Origin: Tanypteryx hageni
Taxonomy: Eukaryota; Arthropoda; Insecta; Odonata; Petaluridae
Direction of reading: 5' to 3'
Length of the DNA stretch: 64,000 nt
NCBI GenBank assembly: GCA_028673005.1
Contig: CM054120.1
Span: 73,023,533 to 73,087,532 of the forward strand
Position numbers and translations under genes: made by a program. Positions 34,201 to 44,792 of this stretch are shown one piece after another. The notes under the pieces were generated by a model. That model was not told the origin of the DNA. It saw only the letters and a program-made list of their open reading frames with translations, and did no database searches. Each line of letters opens with the position of its first letter. The first letter of the stretch is position 1.

Positions 34201-34620
34201 GGGCTCCTCCTCACATGCTATCTCTATATCTATGATTCAAAAAGGGTTATTGGTTTATTGCTCATGCATCTTATGATGATGCTCCATGCCAACCTATTTT
34301 TTAAATTAAATATTTTGCTACTACAATGCATACTGGACAAATAAAGATTATGATTATAAATTATGATGGCTATGATTAATACAAGAATGAATTTAAATGA
34401 ATAGGAAAATTTGATTATCCATTGCTATAATACTAGAGAGCATAGTGATTTAAATGTTCCCTATGTTCATACTCGATCGGTTGTTGTTGGGCCTAAAATG
34501 ATAGGATTGCATTTATACAATAACCTCCCTTATGAACTGAAAATCATCAAATAAATTTCTGCTTTCAAGCATAGGTTAAGGATTTTCCTGTAAAACAAAA
34601 TTTATTATAGCCTAAGTGAC
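31258..34620 (+). pseudogene. LINE ORF2 remnant (endonuclease and RT)
   Basis: Pieces in order: NDQCIRNKLLEMDITIDS and DVICMYEH (endonuclease start, parallel to LNVQCIRNKLLELELLLDS of the other copy), IIIITGDFNIDMLTDS (GDFN box), EALLDNIISNYDS, LYDHFP (eroded SDH), FSHFYEKFLFYLNVSFPL, NFNSLIDEIPKSI, FFDFSKALDRIDHQLLL (RT motif A, eroded), IPQGSVLGP (motif B), YTDDTNFIL in place of YADD, and REHSDLNVPYVHTRSVVVGP near the end. Stops and frameshifts occur every 100-300 bp. It is dead and clearly older than the 48-kb copy. Confidence 0.85.
32350..32556 (+). mobile_element. 185-bp SINE-like insertion with 11-bp duplication
   Basis: The insert at 32361-32545 is flanked by perfect TGAGAATTGGT copies (32350-32360 and 32546-32556). 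On either side the LINE frame matches the 48-kb LINE (DENWL before, NDFNDSFSHFYEKF after), which confirms an insertion. The insert is a copy of repeat A (30371-30580). There is no poly-A tail. The length, the 11-bp duplication and the lack of inverted ends favour retroposition over a DNA transposon. Confidence 0.8.
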
Positions 34621-34650
34621 TATATGAAGGAATCATGTTCTTTTCAATAA

Positions 34651-35733
34651 TACACCACCTTTTTGAATCTCGGGTGCTTGCAGTTCACGAATTTGCACTT
34701 CACGACAAAATTTCTTATGACCATTACTTGTTTCGTGCCGCTCATCAGCATTTTGCTTCATGCATTTGCAATGCTGACAAGCGGAACTCCCTCTATTTTT
34801 TTGTTTTGAAGTTCAGTTTAAAGGTTAGCACCCTAGAAAAAGGCTAATTATATTTATAATCGCCATTATTAGCAGTTTTTTAAGTAAACAAATGTGACTT
34901 CATCACCAATGCCACTATTTTCAAAGTGAAACTTTAGTTTTAAATTTAAAGAAATTATGAAATGTAAGGTTTTCAATTGGTATTATCTTTGTATTTTGAA
35001 CATAATTTAAGGAAATGTTATTTTATGTTGTTAGGTTTTCATTAATTATTACGAATTTTTAATGTAAATCTAAGAATTTCTATGATCTTGTAACGTAAGA
35101 TTTTCTGTCGTGTATATTGAAAACGATCACTAAAAGAAATGTTATTAATTTAAAGCTTTGTTTTTATTTTTTTTGACGTATTTTGAACAATTAAAAGCAA
35201 TGTTACCACTTTCTAACGCAAGGTTTTGATTTTCTATTATGCATTTCGAAAGTAACTAATAAAAGAAATGTTACCACTTTTAATGCTAGTGTTTTTTTGC
35301 GGTTGGGAAATGTTTGTTGCAGAACCTAAGAATACAACTATGCATCTCCTACTCAACATTCCATTTCAGTAGTTCATCAATTTAAATTAAAGAATTTCCT
35401 ATGAATGAACAAAAGAAGATCGAAAATCGCATGCGAAAATGCGCTGGAGGGAAATTGCACAAGTGCCGAAAGAAGCGTCATCACTTTGTAATTTTGGTTT
35501 TCATTTGCTATGACGTGTTTTGAAGATAATTATAGGACTTTTTCCCTTTATGATGCTAGGTTTTTATTTTCTGTTACGTTTTCTTTTATTTTCTGTTAAA
35601 CTGCATTATTTATGATAAAAAAGTGAATATTTCAGGCCAACTGGGAACCGTAGTCCCATAATAACATTACGTCTTATGGAAAAACAGGACTTGTACTTCG
35701 CGAATAATTCGCGAAGTTCAGAAAGGTGGTGTA
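34651..35733 (+). mobile_element. 1.08-kb TA-flanked MITE in the LINE 3' end
   Basis: The element at 34653-35731 begins CACCACCTTTTTGAATCTCG, and the complement of its right end reads CACCACCTTTCTGAACTTCG; TA lies on both sides. Just inside the right end is the palindrome TTCGCGAATAATTCGCGAA. The flanking LINE sequence resumes beyond it. The TA target and CA-initial ends suggest a Tc1/mariner-type element. There is no transposase frame inside. Confidence 0.7.
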
Positions 35734-35850
35734 TGCTGATTTTGATTTAATTATGAACTGTCTTTTTTGTTTTCTTTTGGTTGGACTTGTCCTATTTCAA
35801 TGTACTTTGATCTTTGGACCAATAAATAATAATTATTATTATTAATATTA

Positions 35851-35985
35851 ATTGAGATACATCTTCAAAGTGGTTTTTCCCATGGCATCTCTGTAATTCG
35901 TAATTACTGTCCAAAACTGCAATGTTTCAGAGGTTTCAGTCCATTTAATGTGATGATTTTTTTCTATTGAAAATCAATTCAAGTG
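35851..35985. other. Short anonymous stretch
   Basis: Between the LINE tail and the older hAT remnant. No features seen. Confidence 0.3.
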
Positions 35986-36320
35986 AATGTTATGTATCGG
36001 TGAAAAACATTTACGTTAGATCCAGGATATGTTGCTGTACAGGATTCAAACATTCACGCACACTAAAAGGTGACAATAACTGTAGGATAGACAGTTTTAG
36101 GCAACCGTTCACAAAGTTGGTTTATCAGTTTAACAAAAAACTCTATAAAGCCAATGCAAATACTTTTGTTTCTGTCATTAGAAAGTTTACACTTAGATAT
36201 ATCCTTTTCAAATTCGTAGCCCAAGTAAGACTTTGGGTCTAAATGATTTTCAAATACAGTATTATCAGTAGTTTTTCTTCCTGGTATAATTAACTTTGAA
36301 CACAAATAATCAATTAAATG
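35986..36320 (-). pseudogene. Older hAT-like transposase, C-terminal side of a split gene
   Basis: The minus frame continues exactly from the right-hand piece (39478 on) if the inner hAT and one duplication copy are ignored: ...WLILV before, HLIDYLCSKLIIPG after. It then reads LDPKSYLGYEFEKDI and FIEFFVKLINQLCERLP, a C-x-F/L-L-x2-L-x2-Q-x-RLP pattern seen in one insect hAT-like family. Frames beyond it toward 35986 are broken. Confidence 0.6.
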
Positions 36321-36328
36321 CACTAAGT
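36321..36328 (+). repeat. Target-site duplication CACTAAGT (left)
   Basis: Matches CACTAAAA at 39470-39477 at six of eight positions. The reading frame of the older element is contiguous when one copy and the insert are removed, which supports it as the true duplication. Confidence 0.7.
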
Positions 36329-36599
36329 CAGGGGTCAGCAACCTTTCCGCCTACGAGGGCGCAACTTATATTACTGAGGACATGAAGGACACATAAGCAA
36401 TACCAGTTGATATCTCTCTGTATCAGTGGTCGGCAACCTCTTTATCTATGAGGGCGCAACTTAAATTGTTGGGGGCATGAAGTGAAGTAATATTAGTAGA
36501 TGTGTACCAATATTTATTAAAATGATATTTTTGTATACATAAGAGAAACCGTATTAAAGAATTTATTATAAAAACATGAAAAATAAATTAATGTGAAAC

Positions 36600-38403
36600 T
36601 TGGGACTGCATATCTTCAGCCAACTTGCTATAATTTGGCACATAACTCGAGATATCTGATCTTAGGCAGTTGTCGAAATTATAATCGGTGAGTCTTGATT
36701 GGTACTTGGATTTCAAGTGTTTCATGCTTGAAAAAATGGACTCGCAAGTGTATGCTGAAGCTCAGTAAGAATATATTTTTAGGGCGCATTTTCTTAATAA
36801 TGGATAGCGATTTTCGTCAACTAAATTCCAAAAGTTTTCATCATTTTTATGTGACCTTAAAATAATATCATTCTGCATATTTATTATTTCCATTTCTAAG
36901 TCCTCGGTGTTAACGATATTAAAGTAAGTTCCAATATTAACAGACATATCATTGTCCATAAAATTGAACGGATTAGCAAAGAATTCAGAAAACTAACGAA
37001 ACCTAAAATTAAATTCCTTTAGAAGAGTTTCAATGTGTTGTGAAAATGGTTCAGTGGTAACATTTTCATCAGTCAGACTCTCACTAATATATTTTAAATT
37101 CGGGAAATGTGATAATGAATTTCTCTCTAGGTGAGATTTCCACAATGCCAATTTAGATTTGAATGCATTTACTGCACTTATCATTTTTGCAATGTGTTGA
37201 TTTTTCCCTTGCATCTCCATGTTTAGTTCGTTAAATTTTATAGTTTTATCAACAATAAATCCGAAATCCATCAACCAAGCTTTGTCATCCAACTGTGCAT
37301 AATATTCATTTCTTGACGTGAGAAATTCCTTTACCTTCTTTATGAGATTTATAAAACCTCACAAGTATTTCGCCTCTGCTGAGCCATCTAACTTCTGTAT
37401 GTAAAAGGAGGTCATCGAATTCAGCATCTTCACCTTGTAAAAGCAGTTTAAACAATCGGTGTTGCATTGATATTGCTCATATGGAATTTATTATTTTTGT
37501 TACTGTTTTCATGATATGTTGAAAATTAAGATCATTTGCGCATAACTTTTCTTGGTGCATAACGCAGGATATGAAATAAATTTTGGAAAGAGGGGGTCTT
37601 CTTTATATAGCGCAATAAATCCATTTTTACAACCTGTCATCGAAGGTGCACCATCTGTAGTAATTGCGGTCAACCTCATTAATGGTATATTACTTTCTTG
37701 GATATATTTATTAAAAGCTGAAAAAATGTCTTCACCTCTTGTTCGTCCCTTTAATGGAAGAATTTCTTAAAATTCTTCCTTTCCTGAAAAATCATTAAAC
37801 ACCATCTTCACAACCATAGCCAATTGAGAAGTGTCTGACATGTCTGCTGACTCATCCAGTTGCAACGAGAAGAAAGTACATTTTTGTAAATCATTTGCCA
37901 ATTCTTTCTCCATATTGGTTACAATAACTTCAATTCTTCCTGTAACTGTTCTTGCTGATAACTGAATCATGTTGATTGCTGAGGTAATTTCATTTTTATT
38001 TTTAAAATATTCGAAAAGTGAGTCAGCAATTGCTAACATGGCTTCTTTTAAAATCTCGCCAACTTCAAAAGGCTTTTTCCTCTTGGCCAACAAATGCGAA
38101 ATTTTAAGTGATGCAATCGTTGCTCTTTTTGATTGCTGTACTGGTCTGGTAAAAATGCTCTGATGTTTAGTTAAAATAGATTTCATATCGGAAATATTCT
38201 TTTTCATGATCTCAGAGTTTAACGGAATACTAGTATTAAAATTTTAATGGACCGTATTAAAATGTCTTTCAACATTAATTTTCTTTGAATGTGCGACACA
38301 AGCATTGCACAATAAACAAACACTTTCCTTTCAAATCAATAAAACAGAATTGTACTCCCCAATCAACATTGAAATAATATGTCCTTTGCCTCTTATTACT
38401 CAT
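36600..38403 (-). pseudogene. GTF2IRD2/FAM200-like hAT transposase, broken
   Basis: The minus-strand ATG at 38403 starts MSNKRQRTYYFNVDWGVQF. After a one-base shift comes SVCLLCNACVAHSKKINVER followed by HFNTVH, a BED-type C2H2 finger. Then KISHLLAKRKKPFEVGEILK (conserved A.LLA...KPF..GE), FSLQLDESADMSDTSQLAMV (catalytic start), ELNMEMQGKNQHIAKM (the LNLKLQGK block) and ENFWNLV follow. In the last frame, AYTCESIFSSMKHLKSKYQS precedes RLTD, the hAT dimerisation signature. Stops and shifts separate the blocks. The order is complete N- to C-terminal, so this is a decayed full-length copy. Related at family level to 5660-7250, but with different end sequences. Confidence 0.85.
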
Positions 38404-38593
38404 AATGGGGATAAAATTTTCTACAAATGAATTAATAAATACAACACACTGAATATCGGGAAAATATCAGAAATATTGTGAACTGTTGGTCAATTTAAAT
38501 TGATTTATGTTTAACCAATGAAGAGGGAAACGAGCTATCACTGGCTGAGATTGTAAGAGACGAAGAAAAATCTCCCAAACCCTGTACGTTGTG

Positions 38594-38786
38594 TAATAAG
38601 CGAAGAACGGAACTCCGAAACCAACGACTCACAACAATAACTCGATCCTAGTTATGCTACAAGACGGAGGACAGAACTCCGAAATCAACGACTTTCAACA
38701 ATAACTTGAGGCATGTTATGCTACAAGACAGAGGACAGAACTCCGAAACCAAAGACTTTTGACAAGAACTTGGGAGTTTCACTCGA
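38594..38786 (+). repeat. Three tandem copies of a 64-bp unit
   Basis: AACTCCGAAAYCAAMGACT recurs at 38611, 38675 and 38739, each followed by ACAAKAACTYG-like bases and GTTATGCTACAAGAC. The spacing is exactly 64 bp. It lies in the non-coding 5' side of the hAT transposase, where repeats can be transposase-binding sites; that role is inferred. Confidence 0.85.
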
Positions 38787-39469
38787 CATAGGGAAAGAGT
38801 TTTCCCGTATCGAGCACCTACCTCCAAATATCCTGAACCGGCTAACGGAGCTATAGTACACGACGTGTTTTAGAACAAAGATCTCAGTTAGCCTTGCACC
38901 CGTAATAGCGATTGAAGGCGACAGGACATCATCACCTAGCATAAACTAGGGGCGGAGAATTTCCTATCTTTTCGTACAGTTCGTACGAGAACGTTTATAT
39001 GAATTGTCAGCACAGGCACGGCAATCACACGAACACGATAGTGGCTTCTCCTACTCTCGGCGAGGAATCTCCGAAAAACGCTGTAAAGGATGTATTTATA
39101 CTAGGGCAAGGTAGGGAGAAGGGAAATGGGCGTGGATAAACAAGAGAGGGGTAACGGAGGAGTCATTATCAAATGAGCTCTGTTATTGACAACAGTGTCT
39201 TTATCAAACAATGTATGTCCCCATTCTGTTCGCTTATAAATCCTGACCTTGACGATGTTATTTTGTAACAGACATACGAGATGGCTCGGTGTGATGTAAG
39301 ATTAAGATGTTAGTTGCAAAGTTCTATCCTTCATCTTGTTCCGCAACTTATTGATCTTCTGAGAGTTTTCCATAATTGTTTAACTTGAGTTCTCTTTTTG
39401 GCTGGCGGGCGACACACAAATGACTTGCGGGAGCCATGGCGCCCGCGGTCACCGCGTTGCCGACCTCTG

Positions 39470-39477
39470 CACTAAAA
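39470..39477 (+). repeat. Target-site duplication CACTAAAA (right)
   Basis: Partner of 36321-36328, six of eight identical. Confidence 0.7.
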
Positions 39478-40300
39478 TCAGCCACTTCGTAGGGTCATGC
39501 AATAAAGCTTCAAATTTATAATTCACCATTTGAACTTCTCCAATAATAGGCTTCAAAAATAAAATAAGCAATAAATTCTTTTTATCGCTAAACATCGAAT
39601 ACAATAGTTATATAAGTGTAATACCTTTCATTTATTCTAACAATTTCAAAATGGCTCTTAAGTTCAATCCATTGTTGCAAAATTCTCACAACTGCTACCT
39701 CCATTTTGTCTGACTTAAGTAATTTCAAAGGAACCATGCCCTCATTCATTTGAAAATAAAGCATCTTTTATCTATCCTGTTGAATAGATGAATGAGAGAA
39801 CCAATTTTGTTTCTTTAAAAAGAAAATCTAGATTTCGTCGTAGACATTCACTGATGGCATTGATAACTGTAAGCTGTAGTGCGTGGCACACACACTTAAT
39901 AAAAAACAAATGGGAAATCTTCGCATACACCCCATTATTAATACCATTAATTAATGCATTATCAGACACAAGTGCAATAAGTCTATGTAAATCCAACCCA
40001 TTGTTTCTTAGGGATTTTTTTTAAGCCTAACATATTGGATCAACATTGCATACACTGAGTTCAACCATGCCCAGAAAAGTCATCACAAATTGCTTCTTTT
40101 TATCAGAATAGTACCTGATGGACTGAAATGATCACAAGATCCTAAGCAGACAGACATTAGCTGTAAAGTTGGGAATAATTTTGAAACAAGAAAAAATTCT
40201 GCTATCACTAGGAATAGAATCGGGTCTTCCACTTGCCGGGCAGATACTGTGAATGTGCATTTACAGGACTTACAAAAATATTTCAAATCATCACCATCTA
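39478..40300 (-). pseudogene. Older hAT-like transposase, N-terminal side of a split gene
   Basis: Minus frames read LHRLIALVSDNALINGINNG and IKCVCHALQLTVINAI (the CHALQL block), ECLRRNLDFLFKETKLVLSF, then MVPLKLLKSDKMEVAVVRIL with QQWIELKSHF, and finally LFLKPIIGEVQMVNYKFEAL before the insertion. This is the hAT-type catalytic region of a family found widely in insects (usually with TRWLS where the copy has decayed to KSDKMEV). The frame is continued at 36320 after the inner hAT. Shifts and stops are present; upstream of 40000 the frame is uncertain. Confidence 0.6.
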
Positions 40301-40488
40301 ATTAAGTACTTATACTAATATCTATGAGCCACTCTGTACGAATGTGTTGAACTTATTTCTTGGTCGTCTTTACAAAGGGGTAAAAATTAACTTCAACAAT
40401 ATAATGTTCACCGCCAGAGAGTAAAATTGGTTACTCCTATACTCAAAGTATCAGAATCGGGACAAACAAAAACGGAGAAATACTGATA

Positions 40489-41418
40489 TACCCTAAATTC
40501 CCATGTATAACGCGCACTAATGCATAACGCGCAGGTCGATCTTAGCCCGTTTTCCACAGGTTTCCGAAGTCTCTAGTGTAACGCGCAGCACTGATTGAAT
40601 AGTGAATAATTCAAAACCATTTTTATTCATACTACTGTATTTCGCATGTTTCTCCCGAAAAAGATATTTAAGGTACTTCAACGGCTTTAGAATCTGCTCT
40701 GCTAAATAGTTGATGACGAAAATCATTCTAATGAATTGTTTAACTGTTTTATGTCTTTTTTAACCAAAACGAGTTGTTCTTTGTATAGATCGTTAAGAAC
40801 AAAAGTCTTATTTCTACCGCCGGAATTCATTCTCCAAGTTTTGGCGGGGGAACAGTGATTCTTCATCAGATAAAATCGAAGATTTGTCAATTGAAAATTT
40901 AACTGAGTCATTTGTAAATGAAATCAATGATTTTAATTTGAATTGGGTAACCGTATTTGGAGATTTTGATGGTTTTGATTCATAACGAATTAATGACAAC
41001 AATTTGTAAACAATTTGCTAATTTTTTATTTGGTATGGTGATTTGTTTTCATATTCAGAGAGAAATTTGATTTATATGTTCAACCAACCATGTTAATGTT
41101 GCTTGATTATTACGTGTAAAGTTTTAATTAAAAAAGTATTTTCGAACTTAAAGTTTGCTTTGTACATTGAAAAACATCGAATTTTTCCGTGAAATCTGCA
41201 GAGTTAATGCATCTTCGGAGAAGCTCTACGTAGGTTTTATATAGATGGCAGCAATTTAGTGAAGAAAAGATGGAATAGTCTGCTCGCTTTAAGGTTATCT
41301 CGTATTTTATTTTTTCTTAAAAAGCGGCATTCCTTATACATAACGCCCACCAAGAAATTCCAAAAATTTTACAAAAAAACTTTTATAACGCACGCGTTAT
41401 ACATGGGAATTCAGGGTA
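40489..41418 (+). mobile_element. 926-bp TA-flanked MITE, pogo/Tc1-like
   Basis: The element is 40491-41416 with inverted ends CCCTRAATTCCCATGTATAA continuing into CGCG (23 of 25 match) and TA on each side. The motif TAACGCGC recurs inside near both ends (40507, 40525, 40579, and inverted at 41390). The short minus frames 40517-41002 may be decayed transposase but carry no motif I trust. It interrupts or abuts dispersed repeat B, which starts at 41417. Confidence 0.85.
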
Positions 41419-41585
41419 CTCCCTACTATGTGTAACCAGAACGGGCAATTCGATGGAGGGGCGATTTGGGTTGCCACCTCTCCTCTTTGAATCGTACTCG
41501 CCAGAGACTTAATCTCACCTCCAGACTTCTTTCCACGGCTGTATTTATGATAGTATGCCCCAATGCAGACCATTGATAGAATAAA
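41417..41585 (-). repeat. Dispersed repeat B, copy 2
   Basis: Aligns with 30588-30765, beginning TACTCCCTACTATGTGTA directly at the end of the 926-bp MITE. In the other copy the bases before are GGATATACTCCC, so the TA of that word is the likely insertion point. Confidence 0.8.
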
Positions 41586-41730
41586 GTTAGATATATAGGA
41601 GAAATAATAATATAATAACGACTCCAAAGGTAAAGTTAGACTCTAGAATCGCACAGGGATCGGAGAGAGAAGACTCAAAAATACCAAACAGTAAGAGCCT
41701 AACTTAAGAATTCTGTTTATCTGGTAATCT

Positions 41731-42349
41731 TTAACCCTGGATTACTAACCATTCGTCTGGCAGACGACGACCAAAACATATATGCTCCCCCTACTCCATT
41801 TTTTGAGTTCTAGGTTTGACTTTTTTTGTAGCCTCATTTTAGCATGTGTTCTTCTAGTGTGACTGTTAACACAAGGGATTATTTGCTTTAATTTTGTGCT
41901 AAGCAACTGAGGTCGCCTCACAGACGAATGTTTAGCCTTAACGTTACTTGATGATCCTAAAATTAAGTCGTACTCTTATGTCGATGATTGCTAATGTTCT
42001 GCAAATAGAGCTACCTCAGGAGAGCCAGATAAGGGTGAACTGAGTAAACGTTAGATATGCGCATTTAGTCTTTCTAAGAAGAGGAGAATTACAAGGTTTC
42101 ACTGAAGTCCATGTTCACGTGCTATTTGTGGAGAACATAGTTGAAAGATGTGTTTGGAATGCTGTGATAAAATTTAATATGGTATTGTATGTTTAAATGT
42201 ACCAGAGAGTGTTGAAGTATTGTAAAGTATTTAAAAAATTTTAGTGTATCTCTTTTATCTTTTATTAAATAATATTAGTATGAGGTAGTCTGTCAGACGA
42301 ATGGTTAGTAATCTTGTTTGTAAAACGAAGGTTGGTAATCCAGGGTTAA
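41731..42349 (+). mobile_element. 611-bp piggyBac-like MITE with doubled end
   Basis: TTAA at 41731-41734 and 42346-42349 flanks ends CCCTGGATTACTAACC and the complement of CCCTGGATTACCAACC. The left subterminal sequence GATTACTAACCATTCGTCTG recurs inverted at 42289-42312, just inside the right end, with the CGTCTGRCAGACG palindrome. So the right end carries two versions of the terminal repeat. No transposase inside. Confidence 0.85.
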
Positions 42350-43600
42350 ATAAATCAAGGCACAATCTGACATCATCCTGAGCTGAATGCTTCTCATCAA
42401 CATGATCAACAGGCGAAACTTTTTCACGATGATATTCTTGGCTTTCTTGAGAAATACGTGTCTTATTGAGTTACGGTATTATAGAAAACCTTTCAATCCA
42501 CTGAATTATAATCACATAAGAAGGAAAATAAATGCTGCCTCTGCACAGTGTAAAGGTTTCTCTGGTACTGAAGATTCAAGAGTGACCCAAATGTATTTTC
42601 CGTGTAAGAACACACTCATCATAAATAAGTCATATCATAAATTCCTTTGTATCGTATATTTTGTAAAAACTGACCTCAGATACGGGCAGTTAATGGCCTT
42701 TCTTGTGCTTACTTCTAACAATCTTTCAATCATTGGCAAATCGGAGTTGGCAAGCAAAGCCAGACTCGCCCTCCACGATACCAGGAAAACCCTGGCTGGC
42801 CGGTGCCGATGTTACATGATATGGGCCGCGTCTATTTATTACCATTTTATTATTATTATTTAATCCGGCAGTGGTATGGTGAAAAATACTCCGCCAGTGG
42901 TATGGTCGGGTCGGTCAGACCCAATTAATATTTGTAATAAAATTCCAAATTATTCATTTCAAAAATTTAAAAACTGTATTTAAATATGCTCTTAATTGAA
43001 ACTTAATCAAAATTGCAAAACACTTCTTTTTTTCTATTATCCTCAAGTACCAGGATTATTAGTCATAACTTAAGCAATATTCGCAAATAATCTTACCATG
43101 TGACAGACATGAATAACTCATGTAATAGTTCCATATCTTTTTCATTATCGAGTTCAAAAACTTTTTACCATAACTACTGGCCGTTTGTAAATGTAACAGG
43201 GGTGGTATCCTCGGCTCTCCTGTACCCAAGGCAGAGTTTCAATACAAATAAAACGTTAACAGTAGCAACTAGAACTGATGTAAATATGCGGAAGGTTAAT
43301 GCTGCGTTTGATTGATAATTGGCGGATAATTTCGGAACTAATTTTCATCTAGTTGAAAAAATGACCACAATGTGGCACTCGGTTTCACAGACCCATTATA
43401 AACAGCGAGTGCGAAGGATGAGAGATATGGGAGATGGTACGGAGAAGCGTTCTCGAAAGTCACGTTAGATTTTCCAATTTCCGCGAAAGAAAGCATAATT
43501 ATAAGATTTCAATAGATACATGTAAACGCAAAACATTTAACAGTATAACAATGCATTATGTTTCATTAGGCATTCCTTTTTCTTCCCCTCTTTGAAAGTA
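42350..43600. other. Anonymous DNA
   Basis: No supported gene in 1.2 kb. A (ATT)n tail at 42841-42858 is followed by CCGGCAGTGGTATGGT at 42863, repeated with one change at 42891; this could be a LINE end next to a MITE end. The 158-codon plus frame 42387-42863 has no motif I recognise. Confidence 0.35.
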
Positions 43601-43620
43601 GGTTTAAACTTTTAATAAAC

Positions 43621-43732
43621 AGGTTGGCGAGCTGCTGGGGGTGTCGAAGTGACACAAGTAAAACACGGAAACTTTCGGGGACGATCCCTTCTTCAGCACT
43701 GGAGAGAGACACCCCCAGCAACTCGCCAACCT
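43621..43732 (-). repeat. Hairpin with a Penelope-type hammerhead-like motif
   Basis: A 25-bp near-perfect inverted repeat (43621-43645 with 43708-43732; starts AGGTTGGCGAGCTGCTGGGG with one mismatch) encloses 62 bp. On the minus strand the loop holds CTGAAGA, then AGGGATCGTCCCC, then GAAA at 43672-43699. This has the CUGANGA...GAAA hammerhead core with a short GGGA/UCCC stem II. Such motifs are typical of Penelope-like element terminal repeats, often degenerate. Confidence 0.55.
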
Positions 43733-43845
43733 GACGTAATCTTGTTGGTGAGTGCTCACTGGGCTGCCTTATCCAAACAACTTTGTGCCATATATCATAT
43801 ATATATCGACGTTTTTTACCGAGGAGGAGGAGGAGGATATAACAT

Positions 43846-44792
43846 ACTAGTAGTTGGTGCTTGCATACTGCAAGCATTTCATCTCAACATAAAAAAAACA
43901 TTCATTATTCATCTTTCATTATTAAACATATATTTTTAATTCTAAATATTTCACCTCCGCAGCGATTTTCGTTTTTCCCACATGTAAAAATAATAGTTTA
44001 AAACAATCCCCAAATGTTGCAACTTTATAAATTTTACATTTTCTTCATTATAAGGTACTAATGCTACACATTTAAGCCAAATTTTAAAGTTGTAGCACTT
44101 CTAGAAGTAAAATAATATTTTTCTAATTTTTAAAATTTAAATAATTTTTAACGGCCGCCGCAAATCATATATGGTAAAATTGAAATGTTTATTTGTGCAA
44201 ATTTACTACTCTGTAAATAATTTGAAAATTTCAGCTTCCTGGCTAATCCCGTAGTACCTAAACAGTTATCTATTTATTTAAATATAAAGAATTTTTAACT
44301 GCCAAACAAATTAAAATATCAAAATTTGTATTATCTCTATTTCGTTTTTTAAGAATTCTACTTATTAAAAAAATTTCAGCCGCCACGTTTATGGAGAGTT
44401 TTAAATGTTTATTTGTGCAAATGCACTACTCTGTACATAACTTGTAAATTTCAGGTTCCTAGCTCATCCCGTAATGTCGGAACAGTTATCTAGTTTTTTA
44501 AATTTAATAATTTTTAACTGCCAAACAAATTAAATTATCAAAATTTGTATAATCCTTATTTCGTTTTTTTACGAATTCTACTTATAAAAAAAATTCAACT
44601 CCGTAGCACATTCAGAAATACATACACCTTGAAAATTTCTTTAAACAATTGCGAATTTTTAGCGTCCGCATTGTTGCACTTTTTCAAGATTTTCGTTTTT
44701 TCTAGTCGGTTTTGCAACAAATCCTACCTAAGAAAAAAATTTCGAATATCCAGCACATCCGGAAGTGCCTAAACATTAGTATCCTCCTGTTA
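43846..44792 (+). repeat. Left arm of a large inverted repeat, unknown family
   Basis: About 947 bp, matching 45604-46553 in reverse complement at high identity. It starts ACTAGTAGTTGGTGCTTGCA after a (GAG)n stretch and ends CTAAACATTAGTATCCTCC. Inside are degenerate subunits: TTTTTAACTGCCAAACAAAT recurs 219 bp apart (44291 and 44510), and AATGTTTATTTGTGCAAAT recurs near 44186 and 44402. The 75-codon frame 44545-44772 is mirrored in the other arm only because the DNA is duplicated. Confidence 0.85.

Larger units (their letters stand above)
31250..35850 (+). mobile_element. Decayed CR1-like LINE with two later insertions
   Basis: It is related to the well-preserved LINE at 48.4-52.9 kb: the same order of endonuclease, RT and C-terminal motifs can be followed from about 31640 to 34620, with many stops and shifts. 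The 3' end, ...GGACCAATAAATAATAATTA then (ATT)n at 35800-35850, is separated from the coding end by the MITE at 34653-35731. A 185-bp SINE-like sequence (32361-32545) interrupts the coding part. The 5' limit is uncertain. Confidence 0.75.
36329..39469 (-). mobile_element. 3.1-kb hAT (GTF2IRD2/ZBED-like) inserted in the older hAT
   Basis: The left terminus is CAGGGGTCAGCAACCT and the right-end complement is CAGAGGTCGGCAACGCGG, a hAT-Charlie pattern. A second terminus copy, CAGTGGTCGGCAACCT, begins at 36424, so about 95 bp of the left end is tandemly duplicated. The 8-bp flanks match at 6 of 8. A minus-strand transposase remnant fills 36600-38403, and a 64-bp triplicate repeat lies near the right end. 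Confidence 0.85.
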
